From the NCBI RefSeq assembly GCF_034555375.1, contig NZ_CP140706.1:4207001-4271000 (forward strand): DNA of 64,000 nt, in the 5' to 3' direction. The DNA is from Pseudomonas sp. B33.4 (lineage in GTDB: Bacteria; Pseudomonadota; Gammaproteobacteria; Pseudomonadales; Pseudomonadaceae). How positions within the stretch are numbered: the first letter of the stretch is position 1; every line of letters starts with the position of its first letter. Under the pieces are notes generated by a model. That model worked only from the letters and a program-made list of their open reading frames with translations, did not search any database and had not been told where the DNA came from. The translations under genes were made by a program, and so were the position numbers. Positions 1-9,106 of the stretch are shown here, piece by piece.

Positions 1-549
1 CGCAACATCGGCGGCCAGCGTCAACTGCGCGGCCTGACGATCGACTTCAGCGGCGCGGGCCTGACCGAGTGCAGCTTCCCAGGCATCGCGCTGGCCGCCC
101 CACAGGTCAAAGTTGTAATTGAAACCGGCGCTGACGTTACGCACGGTGGCGTAGGCATCGCCCTGCCCCAACGGATCTTGATCCTTGGCCAGACGCGAAC
201 GGCTGATGCCGGCGCTGGCGTCGAGGGTCGGATAACGTGCGGCATCGGCGGCATACGCGGCGGCGCTGGCCTGATGGGCGCGAGCTTCGGCGATTTGCAT
301 GTCCGGGCTGTCGTGCAGGGCTTCGCGGATCAAACCGTCGAGTTGCGGGTCGCCGAGGCTGGTCCACCAGTCGCTCTTCGGCCACGCGGCCGACGACAGG
401 GTCACGCCGTTGAGGGATTGGCCGACTTTCAGGTTTTTCGCATCGAGGCTCGCGCCCGACGTGTCGAGGCCGCTGTAGTTGGCGCAACCGGCGAGGATCA
501 TCGCCGACAGCACCAGCGTCAGGCTGCTGCGCAAGGTTTTACCGCTCAT
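1..549 (-). CDS. Outer-membrane efflux lipoprotein, NodT/OprM family (partial)
   Basis: This is the N-terminal 183 codons of an outer-membrane factor; the rest lies beyond the left edge. Such proteins form the TolC-like exit duct of tripartite drug-efflux pumps. The N-terminus is a lipoprotein signal ending in the lipobox ILAGC, so the mature protein should be acylated at that cysteine. The following sequence (WW-SLGDPQLDGLI, then alanine-rich helical repeats) matches the start of the OEP duct domain. Its ATG overlaps the last 11 bases of the upstream marR-type gene, so the two are translationally coupled. A membrane-fusion protein and an inner-membrane pump would be expected next, outside the window. 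Family assignment is firm; substrate is unknown. Confidence 0.9.
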   Translation of the reverse strand, partial: MSGKTLRSSLTLVLSAMILAGCANYSGLDTSGASLDAKNLKVGQSLNGVTLSSAAWPKSDWWTSLGDPQLDGLIREALHDSPDMQIAEARAHQASAAAYAADAARYPTLDASAGISRSRLAKDQDPLGQGDAYATVRNVSAGFNYNFDLWGGQRDAWEAALGQARAAEVDRQAAQLTLAADVA

Positions 550-1021
550 TGTGTTCACCTAAGCGCTGGATGGTGATCGGGTCACCGGCTGCCAGCAGGA
601 TTTTCTTGAGGATGTATTCCAGGGTTTTCAACTCGTCCGGGGTGACGGCGCCGGCCAGTTCATTCATCGCATCGGCGCCGATGTGCGGCAGGCGATCGGC
701 CAGTTGCTGGCCTTGTTCGGTCAGCTTGAGCTGCACCTGACGGCGATCGCCTTCGCTGCGCTGGCGAGCCAGAAAGCCTTTCTGCTCCAGACGATCGAGC
801 ATGCGCGTCATCGAACCGCTGTCCAGCGACAGATGCCGGCACAGCTCGGCCGGGGTATCGACGCCGAACTGGGCCATGATGATCAACACTTTGAACTGCG
901 CGGCGGTGATGCCGTGGGGTTCCATGTGCGTGTCGATGATCCGGTCCTTGAGCAGCGCGGCACGGCCAAGCAACAGGCCGAGATGGCAGTGTTTGAATTC
1001 GTCCGGGGTGAAATGCTTCAT
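539..1021 (-). CDS. MarR-family transcriptional repressor of the adjacent efflux genes
   Basis: A 160-residue winged-helix protein of normal MarR length. The recognition helix lies around residues 58-77 (LCRHLSLDSGSMTRMLDRLE) and the wing follows, with RSEGDRRQVQLKLTEQG as the typical D-R-R wing signature. Flanking helices form the dimerisation region. MarR proteins bind palindromes in their own promoter and release DNA on binding aromatic or drug ligands. Here the gene is first in a unit with the outer-membrane efflux lipoprotein (11-base overlap), and two strong palindromes sit just upstream, so autorepression of the pump operon is the likely role. It resembles EmrR/MprA in arrangement. The ligand cannot be told from sequence. 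Confidence 0.93.
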   Translation of the reverse strand: MKHFTPDEFKHCHLGLLLGRAALLKDRIIDTHMEPHGITAAQFKVLIIMAQFGVDTPAELCRHLSLDSGSMTRMLDRLEQKGFLARQRSEGDRRQVQLKLTEQGQQLADRLPHIGADAMNELAGAVTPDELKTLEYILKKILLAAGDPITIQRLGEHNER

Positions 1022-1035
1022 TTGCTCACCTAATA

Positions 1036-1082
1036 ACTGCCTAGGCAGTGAATGTATGTCGAGATGTTACTGCCTAGGCAGC
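1036..1082 (-). promoter_or_regulatory. Twin MarR operators upstream of the efflux operon
   Basis: Two copies of the palindrome CTGCCTAGGCAG lie 15 to 60 bases upstream of the marR-type start. The first (1036-1049) is a perfect 14-base palindrome, ACTGCCTAGGCAGT. The second (1070-1081) has a perfect 12-base core. Their centres are 33 bp apart, about three helical turns, so two dimers would sit on the same face of the DNA. This is the expected architecture for autorepression by the adjacent MarR protein. That binding is inferred; the repeats are seen. Confidence 0.85.
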
Positions 1083-1161
1083 GAATGTCAACGCAATAGT
1101 TAGGTTGCTTTGCAATTAGTTGACCAATGGGCTGGGTTTTTGTGTTGCACAGGCGGACGCC

Positions 1162-1226
1162 ATCGCGAGCTGGCTCACTCCTACAAGGGAACGCATTTCA
1201 AATGTAGGAGTGAGCCTGCTCGCGAT
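1162..1226. repeat. REP-type inverted repeat pair (TAGGAGTGAGCC family)
   Basis: Two opposed arms, ATCGCGAGCTGGCTCACTCCTACA and its near-complement, flank a 17-base spacer. The left arm carries one change (GCTGG for GCAGG). It is the intergenic REP doublet of fluorescent pseudomonads. It lies downstream of the HdeD-like gene and could act as a bidirectional transcript end. Confidence 0.85.
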
Positions 1227-1250
1227 TGGGGTGACTCGGTGTGAAGCCGG

Positions 1251-2570
1251 TCAGGAATCGTCGGAAGGCTGCACAGGTGGCGGCTGCACCGGATGCACCG
1301 CACGCCCCCGCAACGCAGTGGCCACATACCCAAAGGCCCGCTTGCTCACCGCATAAATGCTGTGCCAGCCCGGCGGTGCCGGCTCGATCGCAGCATGCAA
1401 CGCTCGCGCATAATCAAGCACCAGCCCGGGCGTCCAGGCCATCGCCTCTGCCCGTTTGCGCACTTGCGCGGCAACCCAGAACTCGGGGCTGAAGATGACT
1501 CGGGCGAAATCCAGCATGCTCGAATGCCCCCGGTTCATCGCCCCTTCCAAGGCCGCTTCGAGGCTATGCGCGACGGCGCTGGAACAATTGCGGCTGGTCA
1601 GGTTGTACGTGCTGTTCTGCCGATACTCCGTCCAGAACGCATGCAGGCGTCGGGCGTCGTAATGGGCAAAACTGACCTGCACCGAAGACGGACACCAGTC
1701 GGCCACCTCGCCGGCATAATCCGGCAAAAACCTGCCGGCAACATCGTTGTTCGGCGTCGCCCGCAGCAAGCGCACGAAATCCCCTGCCGAACGATCGATG
1801 TCGTCCAACGGGTAATGACTGATGTAAATGTCCGGGCCACATTCCAGCGCCGCATGGCCGGCGGAGATCACGCCGTTGATGTCGACCGCCGCGATGTAGC
1901 GATTCATCAGGCGATTGCGCACCAAGGTGTCATCGACGGTGCCGCTGGGAGTCCAGACGTGAATCACCAACGCATCGCTGCTGCCCGGCGCACTGACCGA
2001 CAAAGGGCTTGTCAGCGGCGGCTGGTTTTTGAAGCGCACGGCTTGGCGCAACAAGGCGCAACCGGAGAGAAACAGGCTCATGCCGATGCAGAACGGCACC
2101 GTGCCCTTGTACAGCGTCGGATACGGCTCGAGGATAAACACGCCAAAGCCGATTTCGAACAACCCCGCCAGCAGCGACACTCGCCAACCCACAAAACGCA
2201 CCACCAGTGCCGCCGCCAGCCGAAAGCCGCCATCGAGCAGAAAAGCCCCGCCAAACAGCACCGCCAGAATCAGCCCGGCGGCGTGTTGCCGGTCGACGAT
2301 CAGCAGCCCCAGCAAGAGAAACGCCAGTCCGCGCGCTCTGCGCAGGGCCGCAGCGGTCCCGGCTTGCGGTGCCGGCACCAGCAGCAGGATCAGCGCTTCG
2401 AGCAACAACAGATAACCAAAGAGATGCAGCGGGAAATACAGAACGCCGTCCAGCGCATCAATGAAGATGCCCACTCCGGCCGCGCCCCAGACGATGCCCG
2501 TCAGCGCCAGCGCAGACCAACGCTTGCGGACAAAGTCATGACCGAGCAAGACCATACTCAAGCGGACCAT
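1251..2570 (-). CDS. HdeD-like (DUF308) membrane protein fused to a soluble permuted-papain-like domain
   Basis: A 439-residue protein. Residues 15 to about 180 hold six hydrophobic segments with the glycine-rich pattern of DUF308/HdeD proteins (for example LALTGIVWGAAGVGIFIDAL). From about 190 to the end the protein is soluble. It contains SAGHAALECGPDIYISHYP and, some 100 residues later, TYNLTSRNCSSAVAHSLEAA. A histidine in a GHA context followed by an N-C-S cysteine is the order seen in circularly permuted NlpC/P60 (YiiX/LRAT-like) thiol hydrolases, so a cysteine hydrolase or acyltransferase activity is possible but inferred. I chose the ATG at 2570; a second ATG 15 bases on is an alternative, and the longer frame upstream has no ribosome site. 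It is the last of a same-strand run after tamB, 118 bases away. Confidence 0.75.
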   Translation of the reverse strand: MVRLSMVLLGHDFVRKRWSALALTGIVWGAAGVGIFIDALDGVLYFPLHLFGYLLLLEALILLLVPAPQAGTAAALRRARGLAFLLLGLLIVDRQHAAGLILAVLFGGAFLLDGGFRLAAALVVRFVGWRVSLLAGLFEIGFGVFILEPYPTLYKGTVPFCIGMSLFLSGCALLRQAVRFKNQPPLTSPLSVSAPGSSDALVIHVWTPSGTVDDTLVRNRLMNRYIAAVDINGVISAGHAALECGPDIYISHYPLDDIDRSAGDFVRLLRATPNNDVAGRFLPDYAGEVADWCPSSVQVSFAHYDARRLHAFWTEYRQNSTYNLTSRNCSSAVAHSLEAALEGAMNRGHSSMLDFARVIFSPEFWVAAQVRKRAEAMAWTPGLVLDYARALHAAIEPAPPGWHSIYAVSKRAFGYVATALRGRAVHPVQPPPVQPSDDS

Positions 2571-2688
2571 AGGCGTCTCTGTTGTTTTCGGGCAGCCGCC
2601 AACCGCGCAGCATTCAAGTAGCGCTGAGTCTAATTCATTCTGCAAAAGCCGGATCGCAGCGACGCGACCCGGCAGGGGGAAACGCGCG

Positions 2689-5600
2689 TCAGAAATCGCG
2701 CTTGTAGAAAATATCCAGCGAACTGGCCACACCACTCGCCGCCTCGACGTAAACCTTCTTGCTCAGCTTATAGCGCAGCGCGATGGTGCTGGCCGGTTCG
2801 AACACGCCCACGCCGTAACGCAAACTGAGCTTCTCGGTAATATTGCCGCTGGCCACCACGCTGGTGGCATCGCCGCTGCCCGCCGTATCGAGCTGAAAGT
2901 CCTGAATCCCCAGATCCTTGGCCAGTCCGCTGGTGACTCCGGAACTGCCCATCAAGCCCAGGCCCAACGCCGCTTGCGCGAGCATGTTGTTGTCTTCGCC
3001 GTTGGTGCTCAGCGGTCGACCGAGGACCAGATAGGAAAGCGCCTGCTCCTGACTCATCGCCGGCTCGGAGAAGATCTGCGTGGTCGGCTGCTCGGCGCTA
3101 CCGCTGAGGCGAATACCGGCGATCACGTCGTCGGTCTGGCGAATCGCTTCGATGTCCAGATACGGCTGATCGAGAGGGCCGGCGAACAGCAGACGCGCGC
3201 GGCGCACTTGCAAGCGCTGGCCGTAGGCACTGTAGCGGCCGTCGTTGAGCCACAGTTCGCCACGGGTGTCCATGTTGTCGCCGATGTGCACATGACCTTG
3301 CACGTTGGCGGTCAGACCGAAACCGGCGAAGGCCAGTTTGTCTTCGCCGACCACCACGTCGATGTCCATTTTCATCGCCATCGGCGGTTTGCCCTCTTCG
3401 GTCTGCGCACCGACGATGATCGTGTCATCGGAGACTTTCACCGTTGATGGCGGCAATTCACGCACGGTGATTTCGCCTTTGGGCACCTGCACTTTGCCGG
3501 CGATTTTCAGCTCGTCGCCGGCCATGGAAATCTTCAGATCCGGCGCCACTTCCAGCTTGGCATAAGGCTCGACGGTGACCGGCAACTGCGTGCCTTTCAA
3601 CGCCAGATCGACCACCAGCGCCTGGCCCCAGGCGACGTTACCGTTGAGGCTACCCTGCCCGCTTTTGCCGCTTTTCCAGCCGCCGTCGAGACGCACCGAT
3701 TCGCCGGCAATCATGGCGGTGAGTTGCAGATTCTGCAGCTCCATCGGCAACTCGGCGCCGGACACTTCGCCGTCGCTGAGTTGCACGGTGCCGTTGACCA
3801 GCGGCGCCAGCAATCCGCCGGAAATCGTGCCGCTGCCATTCAGGCGCCCGGTGAGTTTCTCGACCATCGGCACAAACGGCCGCGCCACCGACAGATCAAG
3901 TCCACTGAGACGGAACGAACCGCTCAACGGTTTGTTTTTCGGCAACGGGTTGAGCTGCGCCTGCACCATCAATTCGCCGAGTTTGCCGCCGACGAAATTC
4001 AGTTCGGTGTCGACGCGCTTGGGCGTGAGCTTGCTGGTGAGCCTGAGGGTCTGGTACGGGAAATCCAGCCACTGATCCTTTTCCTTCATGCGCAGGGTGC
4101 CGCCGCTGGCGTCAATACTGACCACGCCATTCGGGCCGCTGGCCGGCAGGTCCAGTTGCAGATCGGCGTTGAGCTTACCCTTCCAGGCGAAATCTTTTGG
4201 CATCCACTGCGCGAGACTTTCAATCGGGAATTGCTTGAGGTGGTAGCGCAGTTTCGGCTCCGGCATCAGCCGTTGATCTTCACCACAGAGACTGGCATTG
4301 CCGGTCATCCAGCAATGCGCGCCGAAGTTGATTTTGCCGTCGGCGAGACGTTCGAGTTTGGCCGGATTTTGCAGTTTCCAATCCTGGCCACCGGCCTGAA
4401 TGTCGCCACTGGCCAGGCGTCCGCGCCAGTTGCCCTTGTCCAGATTGCCATCCAGACCGAGGGCCAGTTTCAGCTTCGGCCCGATCAGGTCGAGGTCGAG
4501 TTTCTGCTTTTTGATATCACCTTGGGCGCTGGCAGTCAGCGTGCCCAACGCGGTGTCGCCGGCCTGAATGCCCGCGCCCTTCAGATCGATTTTCGCCCGC
4601 TGTGCGCTGTCGAGAGTCGCATCGAGGTTGAGGCTTTGCAGGCGATTGTCCTGGAACGCCAGTTGCGAACCTTGCAGATCGAGTTTGCCCTGCGGTGCTT
4701 GCAGCGTACCGGCCACATTGACCTGACCGTTGACCTGCCCGCGCAGTTGCGGCCAGAGCTGGGCCAGACGCGACAGCTTGATGTCGATCTGCCCGGTGAG
4801 TTTCTGTTGCAGGCTGCCCTTGCCGTTGATGCTGTTGTCGCCGAGGCGGATTTGCAGGGCGTTCAGATTCCACTGCTCGCCCGCGCCGTCCGCCTTGGCC
4901 TGGAGGATCGCCGGCTGCCCGCGCAGCTTGCCTTTCAAGTCGAGATCCGCAGTGAGGCTCAGGCGTTCGTTTTTCATTTCACCCTGGCTTTTCAGCGGCC
5001 CGGCCAAGGTGCCTGGCAGCTCAGCAACCCAGTACGCCGGGTTGAGCGCCGACAGCTCCAGCGCCGTGTCCCAGGCGATGCCGTCGGCGAACTGTACGTT
5101 GACGTGCCCTTCAGCCTTGCCCTGCCCGGCTTGCATTTTCAATTGCGGCAAAGCGATCTGTTTCAGGCTGCCACTGAACGGACTGCTCAGGGTAAACGCA
5201 CCCGCCGGGCCATCCAGTGCGGCGTCGAAATTGCCGAGGTATTGCCCGTCGGTATAGGAAACTTCGCCGGTGAAGGTACGCAAAGCGACTTGTGGCTCAT
5301 CGATTTCGCTATAGAGCCGATGCCACGGAAAATCCTGCCAGTTGATATTGGCTTGCGCGCTGAGGCCTTTGCTCCAGTCAACGTTGCCGGTGAGTTTGAG
5401 GCTTTGTTTATCGTTGGCCGTCAGGTCGAGGCCGGCGATCTGCGCGCCGCTGGCGTCGACTTTGCCTTTGAGCAACAGCGCCACCGGGCCTTTGTCGGCG
5501 GGCAGCGTGGCATTGCCGCTGAGCTGGTAACCGTTTTTCAGGTCGCCTTCTCCGGTCAGCAGCAGTTGATTGAGTTGCAGGGTGTCCGGCAGGTCGGCGC

Positions 5601-6363
5601 TCGGCTTGAACGCGTCGCTAGTGATGCGCACTTTGGCCGGCAGGTTTTCCGCCAGCGGTTGCAATTCACCACTCAACTGGCCGTCGAGGTAACCCCGGCT
5701 GTCGGCATGCAGGTTGAGGGTTTTCAACAGGTCGCCGTCGATCTTCAACGCCAGTGTCCACGGCCCAGTACCCGGCGATGGCAACGTCAGGTCGCCGGCG
5801 ATGTTCAGCGGCCAGTTGCCGGTCGGCGTGAGCGTGCCGGACAGGTTCAGGCTGAGCTCGTCGCGCTGTAATTTCACGCTGTCGATCTGCATGCCCTGGG
5901 CGGTCCAGTGCGCCGCCAGTTGCAAGCCCTTGAGCTGTTCGCTGCCGTTGAACAACAGGCTACCGACCTGTACGTCGCCCAGTTCGATGGCCACCGGCAA
6001 TTGCAGATCCGGCAGTTTGATCGGGCCGCTTTCGGTGGTTTCTTCGCTCGGTGGAAATTGCAGGATGACCTGATCAGCCTTGAGCTGTTCGATGCACAAA
6101 GTCATGCGCGTCAGGCACAGCGGTGACCAGGCGAAGATCGCTTTGTTCAGCTCGACGCGACTGCTGTCCTGCTGCCACAACAGGTGATCGGCGCTCCACT
6201 GCCCGCCGAGGCGCCCCTGGAAATTTTCCACCGTCAGCCCCGGCACGAGGCCCAACACCCAGCGGCTGCCGGCCCCCGTGCCGAGTACAGCAGTGACACT
6301 CAATACAATCAACAACACCAGCGCCAACAACGCCAGCGCCGTAATTTTCAAACCACGCTTCAC
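2689..6363 (-). CDS. tamB: Translocation and assembly module subunit TamB
   Basis: A 1224-residue protein, close to the usual 1250 or so. Residues 6-28 form a single N-terminal membrane anchor. The rest is a long run of repeated amphipathic beta segments, the shape of the TamB/AsmA-like periplasm-spanning groove, and it ends in the conserved TamB (DUF490) domain over roughly the last 350 residues. There one sees QEQALSYLVLGRPLS and a terminal IFYKRDF. TamB works with the outer-membrane protein TamA in assembling outer-membrane proteins and has been linked to phospholipid movement to the outer membrane. Its ATG overlaps the tamA stop by four bases (ATGA), so the pair is translationally coupled. 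The family call is secure. Confidence 0.96.
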   Translation of the reverse strand: MKRGLKITALALLALVLLIVLSVTAVLGTGAGSRWVLGLVPGLTVENFQGRLGGQWSADHLLWQQDSSRVELNKAIFAWSPLCLTRMTLCIEQLKADQVILQFPPSEETTESGPIKLPDLQLPVAIELGDVQVGSLLFNGSEQLKGLQLAAHWTAQGMQIDSVKLQRDELSLNLSGTLTPTGNWPLNIAGDLTLPSPGTGPWTLALKIDGDLLKTLNLHADSRGYLDGQLSGELQPLAENLPAKVRITSDAFKPSADLPDTLQLNQLLLTGEGDLKNGYQLSGNATLPADKGPVALLLKGKVDASGAQIAGLDLTANDKQSLKLTGNVDWSKGLSAQANINWQDFPWHRLYSEIDEPQVALRTFTGEVSYTDGQYLGNFDAALDGPAGAFTLSSPFSGSLKQIALPQLKMQAGQGKAEGHVNVQFADGIAWDTALELSALNPAYWVAELPGTLAGPLKSQGEMKNERLSLTADLDLKGKLRGQPAILQAKADGAGEQWNLNALQIRLGDNSINGKGSLQQKLTGQIDIKLSRLAQLWPQLRGQVNGQVNVAGTLQAPQGKLDLQGSQLAFQDNRLQSLNLDATLDSAQRAKIDLKGAGIQAGDTALGTLTASAQGDIKKQKLDLDLIGPKLKLALGLDGNLDKGNWRGRLASGDIQAGGQDWKLQNPAKLERLADGKINFGAHCWMTGNASLCGEDQRLMPEPKLRYHLKQFPIESLAQWMPKDFAWKGKLNADLQLDLPASGPNGVVSIDASGGTLRMKEKDQWLDFPYQTLRLTSKLTPKRVDTELNFVGGKLGELMVQAQLNPLPKNKPLSGSFRLSGLDLSVARPFVPMVEKLTGRLNGSGTISGGLLAPLVNGTVQLSDGEVSGAELPMELQNLQLTAMIAGESVRLDGGWKSGKSGQGSLNGNVAWGQALVVDLALKGTQLPVTVEPYAKLEVAPDLKISMAGDELKIAGKVQVPKGEITVRELPPSTVKVSDDTIIVGAQTEEGKPPMAMKMDIDVVVGEDKLAFAGFGLTANVQGHVHIGDNMDTRGELWLNDGRYSAYGQRLQVRRARLLFAGPLDQPYLDIEAIRQTDDVIAGIRLSGSAEQPTTQIFSEPAMSQEQALSYLVLGRPLSTNGEDNNMLAQAALGLGLMGSSGVTSGLAKDLGIQDFQLDTAGSGDATSVVASGNITEKLSLRYGVGVFEPASTIALRYKLSKKVYVEAASGVASSLDIFYKRDF

Positions 6364-8087
6364 AGCTCAGGCCCCATGGAAAAGTGCAGCCGGATGCCGC
6401 CATCGTCGTCGAGTGCGTGGGCCAGGTCGAGGCGGATCGGCCCCACCGGCGAGACCCAGCGCACACCAATACCGACCCCGGTCTTGAGGTTCGGCAGTTC
6501 GAGTTTGTTGAAAGAGTTGCCCTGATCGACGAAGGTCGCCACGCGCCATTTCTCGGCGACCGAGTATTGGTACTCGACGCTGCCGGCGACCATGTAGCGG
6601 CCGCCGATACGGTCACCGTCGGAGTTTTTCGGCGACAGGCTCTGGTAGTCGTAACCGCGCACGCTCTGATCGCCACCGGCGAAGAAACGCAGCGACGGCG
6701 GAATCGAGTTGTAACCATTAGTGGCGCTACCGCCGACCTGCACGCGACCGAGGAGTCGATGCTTATCGAATACGGTGGTCAAGCCTTTGACCAGCGCGGT
6801 GCCATATAAAAGGTTGTTGTCCGAGCCGAGGCCTTCCTTGGCCACTTTGCTTTCGAAGCTCAGGCGATAGCCGTTGTGCGGGTCGATGCGATTGTCGCTT
6901 TTCAGGTAGGAATAACTGATGCCCGGCATCAGCAATGTACTCAGGCCCGAGTCGTCGCCCAGTTCATATTCTTCGCGCTGCCATTTCAGCGAGATCACTC
7001 GCTGCCAGCCGCTCGGCAATTTGCTGTGCCATTCCGGGCCGAAGGTCAGCAGTTTGCTCAGCGTGTCGGAGCCGTCGATGTCTTCGAACTGATAACCGCC
7101 GGCCCAACGCAGTTTGTCGGTCAGTGGCGGGTCGAGCGGGATGTCGTAGAACAGCCCGACGTTTTGCCGGGGCGCCGAAAGTTCGGCTTCCCAGCCATAG
7201 CTGTCGCCTTGCGGGTTGACCCAATGGCGTGTCCAGTTGGCTTTGATGCGCGGGCCGACGTCGGTCGAGTAACCGAGGCCCAGGCCCATGGTCCGTGGTT
7301 TGCGCGTGTCGAGTTTGACCTCTACCGGGATCACGTCGTTCTTCGCCGTGGTCGGTGCGGCATCGACGCGCACGCCTTCGAAATAGCCGCTCGATTGCAG
7401 ATCGCGATTCAGCTCGGCGATCAGCTCGGAATCGTACGGCTCGCCTTCCTTGAACGGCACCATGCGTTGCAGCAGGTCTTCGTCGAACGGCGTGTCGCCT
7501 TCGAATTTGACTTTGCCCAGCGCATAACGCGGGCCGCTTGCGTAGATCAGTTCAACATCGGCGACACCCGCGCGCGGATCGACCATGAGTTTTTGGCTGG
7601 TGAAATGGCCACTGAAGAAACCGAAGCGCGAGGCTTGATTCTGAATAAGTCTTTTGGCGTCTTCGTAACGGCCATGGTTGAGCACCGCGCCAGACTTGAG
7701 CACGTCGCTTTTCGGTACACGAAAGGATTTGAGGGAGGCAGCCGGGCCGTCGACACGGATGGTGACGTTGCGCAGGCGAATTGGCTCGCCGGGATCGATG
7801 TTCAACACCAGACGCGGTTTGTTGCCGCCCTTGACGTCACTTTCGATCTGTGGCTGGTAGTAGCCCAACGCCTGAGCCGCCTTGCGCGCCTGCTCTTCGG
7901 CACCGCGACTGAAGCGCTGCAAGGCTTCTTCGTCACGGTCGCCGAGACTGCCGATATAGCCTTCTATATTGGCCTTGAGTTCATCGTTGGACGGTTTGAT
8001 CCGCACATCCAATTCACTTTGCGCCAGCGCCGCGCAGCTGGTTAACAGCACGAGCACGCCACTGGTAAATCTTCCTGGAAACTTCAT
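6360..8087 (-). CDS. tamA: Translocation and assembly module subunit TamA (Omp85 family)
   Basis: A 575-residue Omp85 protein. The signal peptide covers residues 1-22 with cleavage after ALA. Three POTRA domains follow to about residue 250, then a 16-strand beta-barrel that includes the Omp85 landmark VRGYDY and ends in HFSMGPEL. I chose the ATG at 8087 because it gives the signal peptide; an upstream in-frame start adds 18 residues with no signal character. TamA sits in the outer membrane and partners the periplasm-spanning TamB encoded immediately downstream with a four-base overlap. Confidence 0.96.
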   Translation of the reverse strand: MKFPGRFTSGVLVLLTSCAALAQSELDVRIKPSNDELKANIEGYIGSLGDRDEEALQRFSRGAEEQARKAAQALGYYQPQIESDVKGGNKPRLVLNIDPGEPIRLRNVTIRVDGPAASLKSFRVPKSDVLKSGAVLNHGRYEDAKRLIQNQASRFGFFSGHFTSQKLMVDPRAGVADVELIYASGPRYALGKVKFEGDTPFDEDLLQRMVPFKEGEPYDSELIAELNRDLQSSGYFEGVRVDAAPTTAKNDVIPVEVKLDTRKPRTMGLGLGYSTDVGPRIKANWTRHWVNPQGDSYGWEAELSAPRQNVGLFYDIPLDPPLTDKLRWAGGYQFEDIDGSDTLSKLLTFGPEWHSKLPSGWQRVISLKWQREEYELGDDSGLSTLLMPGISYSYLKSDNRIDPHNGYRLSFESKVAKEGLGSDNNLLYGTALVKGLTTVFDKHRLLGRVQVGGSATNGYNSIPPSLRFFAGGDQSVRGYDYQSLSPKNSDGDRIGGRYMVAGSVEYQYSVAEKWRVATFVDQGNSFNKLELPNLKTGVGIGVRWVSPVGPIRLDLAHALDDDGGIRLHFSMGPEL

Positions 8088-8153
8088 AGGCGCGGATGCT
8101 ATCACGGGCTTGGGAGCGTGATAGAACAGGAAATTTCCCAAGAAGTTCGATTG

Positions 8154-8804
8154 TCATGCTGTTGCAGTTTGTAACACCTGCGGATTGGCGTGGAAAAATA
8201 CGTGTTCACGCACCGGGCCGACGGCAACTTCGCCGATCTCTTCGTAACCCTGCCTTTTATAGAATTCCAGATAGCGCGGGTTTCCGGTGTCGAGCACCAC
8301 GCCTTGCGAGGTTTCGTCCACCGCGCACCAGTTGTGTATGGCTGTGAGCAATTGTTCGCCGAAGTGTTTGCCCTGGAACTGAGGGTGAATCCCCAGCAAT
8401 GGCAGCATGTGCACCGAATCGGTAGGCACGCAGGCGGAAACCGCATCGTGGTATTCGAGATAGCGGCGGGTGCAGCGGAAGCCGGTGCTGAGCACCATGC
8501 GCAGACGCCATGCCCAACTTTCGGTGATGCCCAAACGGCGCTGCGGCGGCGCGATCAGGGCGATGCCGATCAGGCGGTCGTTGACCAGCAGGCCGATCGC
8601 GGGCAAGTCTTGGAGAAAATGCTGTTTGACCAGTTCACGCACCGTCGCCCGCACGCGCTGTTCGTAGCCTGGGCGCTCGGCTTCGAACAGATAGCCGAAG
8701 GTCGGCTCGTGGCGATAGGCCTGATAAAGCAGCGATCGGGCTTCGCGGGAATAACCGCGGTCGAGCATATGAATGTCGGCGATGGCGGTCTGGGTTTCAG
8801 GCAT
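8154..8804 (-). CDS. GNAT-family N-acetyltransferase
   Basis: A 216-residue protein whose C-terminal half has the GNAT acetyl-CoA fold. The motif A segment is MLPLLGIHPQFQGKHFGEQL, with the Q-G-K-x-x-G pyrophosphate loop. Motif B is the later LDTGNPRYLEFYKRQGYEEI. The start at 8804 is preceded by GGGGAGAA at good spacing; the longer frame runs back into a REP element and is rejected. It lies 66 bases upstream of tamA on the same strand and may be cotranscribed. The acceptor substrate cannot be predicted. Confidence 0.88.
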   Translation of the reverse strand: MPETQTAIADIHMLDRGYSREARSLLYQAYRHEPTFGYLFEAERPGYEQRVRATVRELVKQHFLQDLPAIGLLVNDRLIGIALIAPPQRRLGITESWAWRLRMVLSTGFRCTRRYLEYHDAVSACVPTDSVHMLPLLGIHPQFQGKHFGEQLLTAIHNWCAVDETSQGVVLDTGNPRYLEFYKRQGYEEIGEVAVGPVREHVFFHANPQVLQTATA

Positions 8805-8929
8805 GACGGTGATTCTCCCCGGGGCGCGTTCAGATGGCGGCGCTCTTGGTGGTACGAACCTTTTGCGGGTGGCGTGGTTCCCCACAGGTATAGACCAAGT
8901 CGGGATCTTCATCGACTGGGCGGCCGTCA

Positions 8930-8994
8930 ATCGCGAGCAGGCTCACTCCTACAGGGGTACGCATTTCAAATGTAGGAGTGAGCCTGCTCGCGAT
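8930..8994. repeat. REP-type inverted repeat pair (TAGGAGTGAGCC family)
   Basis: Perfectly matched arms of about 24 bases (ATCGCGAGCAGGCTCACTCC and complement) around a 17-base spacer. It fills the gap between the divergent acetyltransferase and xthA genes. The spacer (AGGGGTACGCATTTCAA region) nearly repeats that of the copy at 1162-1226. Nothing else was recognised in this roughly 300-base gap. Confidence 0.85.
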
Positions 8995-9106
8995 GACGCC
9001 GGTTCAGACAACATCTATCTGGCAGGCAAAGACGATTTCCCCTACCCCACACTGGCCCCCATCCCACATGTCAGCTAGCATCGCCCTTTTGCCAGGACTG
9101 CCGACC

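Noticed and set aside
3724..5871. 715-codon open frame on the plus strand
   Set aside because: It is wholly antisense to tamB, whose protein matches the family along its length. High GC produces long shadow frames.
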